From an uncultured Pseudomonadota bacterium (lineage in GTDB: Bacteria > Pseudomonadota > Gammaproteobacteria > Steroidobacterales > Steroidobacteraceae), in assembly GCA_903938365.1 (NCBI GenBank), contig CAJACZ010000124.1:1-51432 (forward strand): a stretch of 51,432 nucleotides of DNA, written 5' to 3'. Shown here piece after piece: positions 48,203-51,432 of this stretch (within the stretch, counting starts at the first letter, position 1; each line of letters begins with the position of its first letter). The position numbers were made by a program, and so were the translations under genes. The notes beneath the pieces were generated by a model. The model saw nothing but the letters and a program-made list of their open reading frames with translations, was not told where the DNA came from and ran no database searches.

Positions 48203-49108
48203 TCAGGCCTCCCCATGCGGACTCTGTATCGGCAAGGAGTTGCCGCCCTTGAGACGTCCGTCGAGAAATTTTCCGACCGTCTCGGCGACCGCAGACAGCT
48301 TCTCTGCATATCGGGGGTCGGTGGCATAACCGCCGCGCTGCAGCGCGGTGGCGAAAGCGCCGGTGTCCTCGCCGGTACCGAGCGCAGCGGCATAGCGCGG
48401 ATTGCGCGACAGCAGCGAGACATAATCCCCGACGCTCTCCTGCGGATTGGCATACGCCCGGAACCGCTCCACCCGCGCCGTGGCCACGCCGGCCTCGAAC
48501 TCGAGCGTGCGCGAGCCGACGGCCTCGCCCTGCCAGCCACCGGTCGCCTTGATCCCGAAGAGGTTGAAGCTGGCCTTGCCGTCGGGACCCGCAGGCATCG
48601 ATGCGCCCCAACCGGTTTCGAGCGCGGCGTGGGCCAGCAGGGTGCGCGGCGAGACGCCCAGCGCCCGCCCCGCCCGCTCCATTTCCGGGAGCATCTTCTC
48701 GACGAATGCTTCAGGCGAACCACCGACGGCGTTCGCGCGGTTTCCCGTCGCGGCGGCGGGCGGCGCGCCCTCAGCCTTGCCCGCAGGCGCGGCTCCCGGC
48801 ACCACGCCGGAACGCAGCAGCTGCTCCACCAGCATGTCGGCGAGGCCGAGCCCCTTGCCGCGGGACATCTCGACGGACAACTGGTCATCGAACATGTCGC
48901 GATAGAACCCGCTTTCCTGCGAGTCGAACAGCGAATCCCCGGTGCTCGCCTGCCGCATGCTCTGCAGCATCATCCTCGTAAAGACCGTCTCGAACTGCCG
49001 CGCGGCCTCGCGCAGCGCCTCGGGGCTCTGCGCACGGGCCTCGCGCTTGAGGCTGGCGAGCCCCTGGAGGTCGGTGTAGGACGCAATCTGCAGCGATTCG
49101 ATGGCCAT
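48203..49108 (-). CDS. flgJ: Flagellar rod assembly protein/muramidase FlgJ
   Basis: Rod-binding N-domain (ARQFETVFTRMMLQSMRQA) plus glucosaminidase domain (HAALETGWG). Confidence 0.96.
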   Translation of the reverse strand: MAIESLQIASYTDLQGLASLKREARAQSPEALREAARQFETVFTRMMLQSMRQASTGDSLFDSQESGFYRDMFDDQLSVEMSRGKGLGLADMLVEQLLRSGVVPGAAPAGKAEGAPPAAATGNRANAVGGSPEAFVEKMLPEMERAGRALGVSPRTLLAHAALETGWGASMPAGPDGKASFNLFGIKATGGWQGEAVGSRTLEFEAGVATARVERFRAYANPQESVGDYVSLLSRNPRYAAALGTGEDTGAFATALQRGGYATDPRYAEKLSAVAETVGKFLDGRLKGGNSLPIQSPHGEA

Positions 49109-49120
49109 GGGGATCCCGTC

Positions 49121-50251
49121 TCAGATGACGATGAGTTCGGCGCGCAGCGCGCCGGCCTGCTTGAGTGCCTCGAGGATGGCCACGAGGTCACCCGGTGCGG
49201 CGCCGACCCGGTTCACGGCCGCGACGATCTCGTCCAGGCTCACGCCGGAATCGAACTTGAACATCCGCGCCGTGGGCTGCTCGACCTGGACCTCGGATCG
49301 CTGCACGGCCACCGTCTCACCCTGGCTGAACGCGTTGGGCTGACTGACGTCGGTCCGCTCGGTGATCGTCACCGAAAGCGAACCGTGGGCCACGGCGGCC
49401 GGCTTCACGCGTACTCCCGCGCCGATCACCACGGTGCCGGTACGTGAATTGACGATGACCCGCGCCGGCGCATCGCCCGGCTCGATGTCGATCTGTTCCA
49501 GCGTCGAGACGTAGGCGATGCGCTGCGAGGCGTCCGTCGGTGCCGTGACGCGTACCGAGACCGAATCGACCGCGGCGGCGGTACCCTGCCCCAGCAGCTT
49601 GTTGATGCCCTCGGCCAGCCGCGTCGCGGTGGTGAAATCGGGCGAATTGAGGTTGAGCGTAACGTGCGGCTCGGTGGCAAAGTTGCTCGGCACCGCGCGT
49701 TCGACGGTGGCGCCATTGGGGATACGGCCGCCGCTCGGCACGTTCAGCGCAATGCGCGAACCGTCCTTGCCGGACACGCCGAAACCGCTGACGATCATGC
49801 TGCCCTGCGCAATCGCGTACACCTCGCCATCCACGCCGCGCAGCGGCGCCATCAGGAGCATGCCGCCGCGCAGGCTGCCGGCGTTGCCGATGGACGCCAC
49901 CGTCACGTCGATGGTCTGGCCGGGCTTGGCGAAAGGCGGCAGTTCGGCGCTGACCGTCACCGCCGCCACGTTCTTGAGCTGCGGGTTGACGTTCGGCGGG
50001 ATCGTGACGCCGAAGCGCGCCAGCATGTTCTTGATGCTCTGCACCGTGAACGGCGCCTGGCTGGTCTGGTCACCGGTGCCATCGAGGCCCACCACGAGTC
50101 CGTAGCCGACCAGCTGGTTGCTGCGCACCCCGGCGATCGACGCGAGGTCCTTGACGCGCTCGGCGACGGCGGGCGCCGGCGCCCCGGCCACCAGCAGCCC
50201 CAGGCAGAGGCCCAGCAGCGCGGGCATTGATCGGTTCGGGCGGAATGTCAT
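49121..50251 (-). CDS. flgI: Flagellar P-ring protein FlgI
   Basis: [31 protein letters not shown]. Confidence 0.97.
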   Translation of the reverse strand: MTFRPNRSMPALLGLCLGLLVAGAPAPAVAERVKDLASIAGVRSNQLVGYGLVVGLDGTGDQTSQAPFTVQSIKNMLARFGVTIPPNVNPQLKNVAAVTVSAELPPFAKPGQTIDVTVASIGNAGSLRGGMLLMAPLRGVDGEVYAIAQGSMIVSGFGVSGKDGSRIALNVPSGGRIPNGATVERAVPSNFATEPHVTLNLNSPDFTTATRLAEGINKLLGQGTAAAVDSVSVRVTAPTDASQRIAYVSTLEQIDIEPGDAPARVIVNSRTGTVVIGAGVRVKPAAVAHGSLSVTITERTDVSQPNAFSQGETVAVQRSEVQVEQPTARMFKFDSGVSLDEIVAAVNRVGAAPGDLVAILEALKQAGALRAELIVI

Positions 50252-50267
50252 GGGCGGGTGCCTCGGT

Positions 50268-50948
50268 TCAGAACGGCAGGAGCGGCGACGAGAAGAAGCG
50301 CGCGAGCCAGCCCGGGGCGTTGGCATCCGCGATCGCGCCGCGTCCGGCGTAGGTGATAGCGGCATTGCCGACCTTGTAGGAGGGAACAGAGTTGTCCGGC
50401 TCGATGTCGATGGGCCGGACGATGCCGGTGAGCCGCACGAGCTCCTGGCCCTGGTTGATCGTGATCCATTTCTCGCCGCGCACCAGCAGATTGCCGTTGG
50501 CAAGGCGACGGGAGATGCTCACGGTGATGTCACCCTCCAGCCGGTTGCTTTGCCGACTGGAGCCCTCGCCATCGAAACTGGTCTGGTTCTCGAGCCCCAT
50601 CCCGAGCACCTCGACGCCGTTGACGGTCACCGGGCGCCCGGCGATCGTCGGGCCGGGAAGTTCCGCGGAGGTGTCCTTCTTCGTGCTCGTGCTCGAGCTC
50701 TTGGAAGCGTTGGTGCGCTCCGAGAGCCGGATCGTCACGATGTCCCCGACCCGGCGCGCCACGGCGTTCTCGAACAGCGGGATGTCGTGCCCCGCCTGGT
50801 AGATCGCACCCGTCGCCGCCGCGCGGGGCGCCGGGTCCTCAGGCAGTGCAGGGTCCCATGACTCGCGGGCCAGCGGGTTCATGCTTGCGCAGCCACCCGC
50901 CAGCACGGACAGCGACAGCAGGGCGAAGTATCGGGTCGGCTTATTCAT
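50268..50948 (-). CDS. flgH: Flagellar L-ring protein FlgH
   Basis: Lipobox [28 protein letters not shown]. Confidence 0.96.
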   Translation of the reverse strand: MNKPTRYFALLSLSVLAGGCASMNPLARESWDPALPEDPAPRAAATGAIYQAGHDIPLFENAVARRVGDIVTIRLSERTNASKSSSTSTKKDTSAELPGPTIAGRPVTVNGVEVLGMGLENQTSFDGEGSSRQSNRLEGDITVSISRRLANGNLLVRGEKWITINQGQELVRLTGIVRPIDIEPDNSVPSYKVGNAAITYAGRGAIADANAPGWLARFFSSPLLPF

Positions 50949-50963
50949 GCTTCAGTTCCAGGG

Positions 50964-51432
50964 TCAGAGCCGCGAGGTGAGGTATTCGAGCATCTGGTCG
51001 GTCGTCGAGATGGCCTTCGAGTTCATCTCGTAGGCACGCTGGGTCTCGATCATGCTCACCAGCTCCTCGACCACGTTGACGTTGGAGGCCTCGAGCGAGC
51101 CCTGCTGCAGCAGGCCGAGCCCGTTCTGCCCGGGCGTACCCGACTGCGGCGGGCCGCTTGCGGCGGATTCAACCAGCATGTTTTCGCCGCGGGGCTGCAG
51201 GCCGCCGGTGTTGATGAAATCGACCAGCTGCAGCGAACCGACCTGGTTCGGTGCCGCCTGTCCGGCAAGCTGGACGGACACGACGCCGTCGTTGCCGATG
51301 CTCACCGACTGCGCGCCGTCCGGAATCGAGATGCCCGGCTGCACGACATACCCGCTGGAGGTCACCAGCTGGCCCTGTGCGCTGACGTTGAAGCTGCCGT
51401 CGCGGGAGTAGGCGCTGGTGCCGTCCGGCAGC
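50964..51432 (-). CDS. flgG: Flagellar distal rod protein FlgG, 5' part beyond window end
   Basis: Frame stays open to the window edge: [33 protein letters not shown]...[37 protein letters not shown]. Confidence 0.96.
   Translation of the reverse strand, partial: LPDGTSAYSRDGSFNVSAQGQLVTSSGYVVQPGISIPDGAQSVSIGNDGVVSVQLAGQAAPNQVGSLQLVDFINTGGLQPRGENMLVESAASGPPQSGTPGQNGLGLLQQGSLEASNVNVVEELVSMIETQRAYEMNSKAISTTDQMLEYLTSRL

Noticed and set aside
1-51432. CRISPR arrays, transposases, integrases, tRNA/rRNA genes, defence systems
   Set aside because: None visible on reading; all substantial ORFs are accounted for by housekeeping or flagellar functions

Overview
High-GC proteobacterial chromosome window, probably Gammaproteobacteria related to the Xanthomonadales/Steroidobacter-like lineages (inferred from gene content only). 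Three blocks: (1) about 1-7.4 kb, + strand: the 3' end of a TrpR/YerC-type regulator and a compact histidine operon hisG-D-C-B-H-A-F-IE, with most junctions overlapping by 4 bp. (2) about 7.4-18.3 kb, mixed strands: a fused aspartate kinase/diaminopimelate decarboxylase (LysC-LysA type), a small acidic protein with a good sigma70-type promoter, a SAM hydroxide adenosyltransferase-like protein, a polytopic spermidine-synthase-like protein coupled to an S41 peptidase lipoprotein, a lipocalin-like protein, an SDR and an L,D-transpeptidase. (3) about 18.3-51.4 kb, all on the minus strand: a nearly complete polar-type flagellar cluster, read 5'->3' as flgG(partial)-H-I-J-K-L, fliC, flaG, fliD-S-T, PilZ, fleQ-like, fleR-like, fliE-F-G-H-I-J-K, fliL-M-N-O-P-Q-R, flhB-A-F, fleN, fliA, motC-D, DUF2802, HDOD. 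The most useful observations are regulatory. Both sigma54 activators (FleQ-like and FleR-like) lack an N-terminal receiver/FleQ domain. Two good sigma54 -24/-12 elements (fliL, fleR) and two good sigma28 elements (fliC, fliS) can be read by eye. The fliS promoter could feed through pilZ into fleQ, past a perfect GC palindrome. I found no convincing wholly new system, CRISPR, tRNA/rRNA or mobile element.
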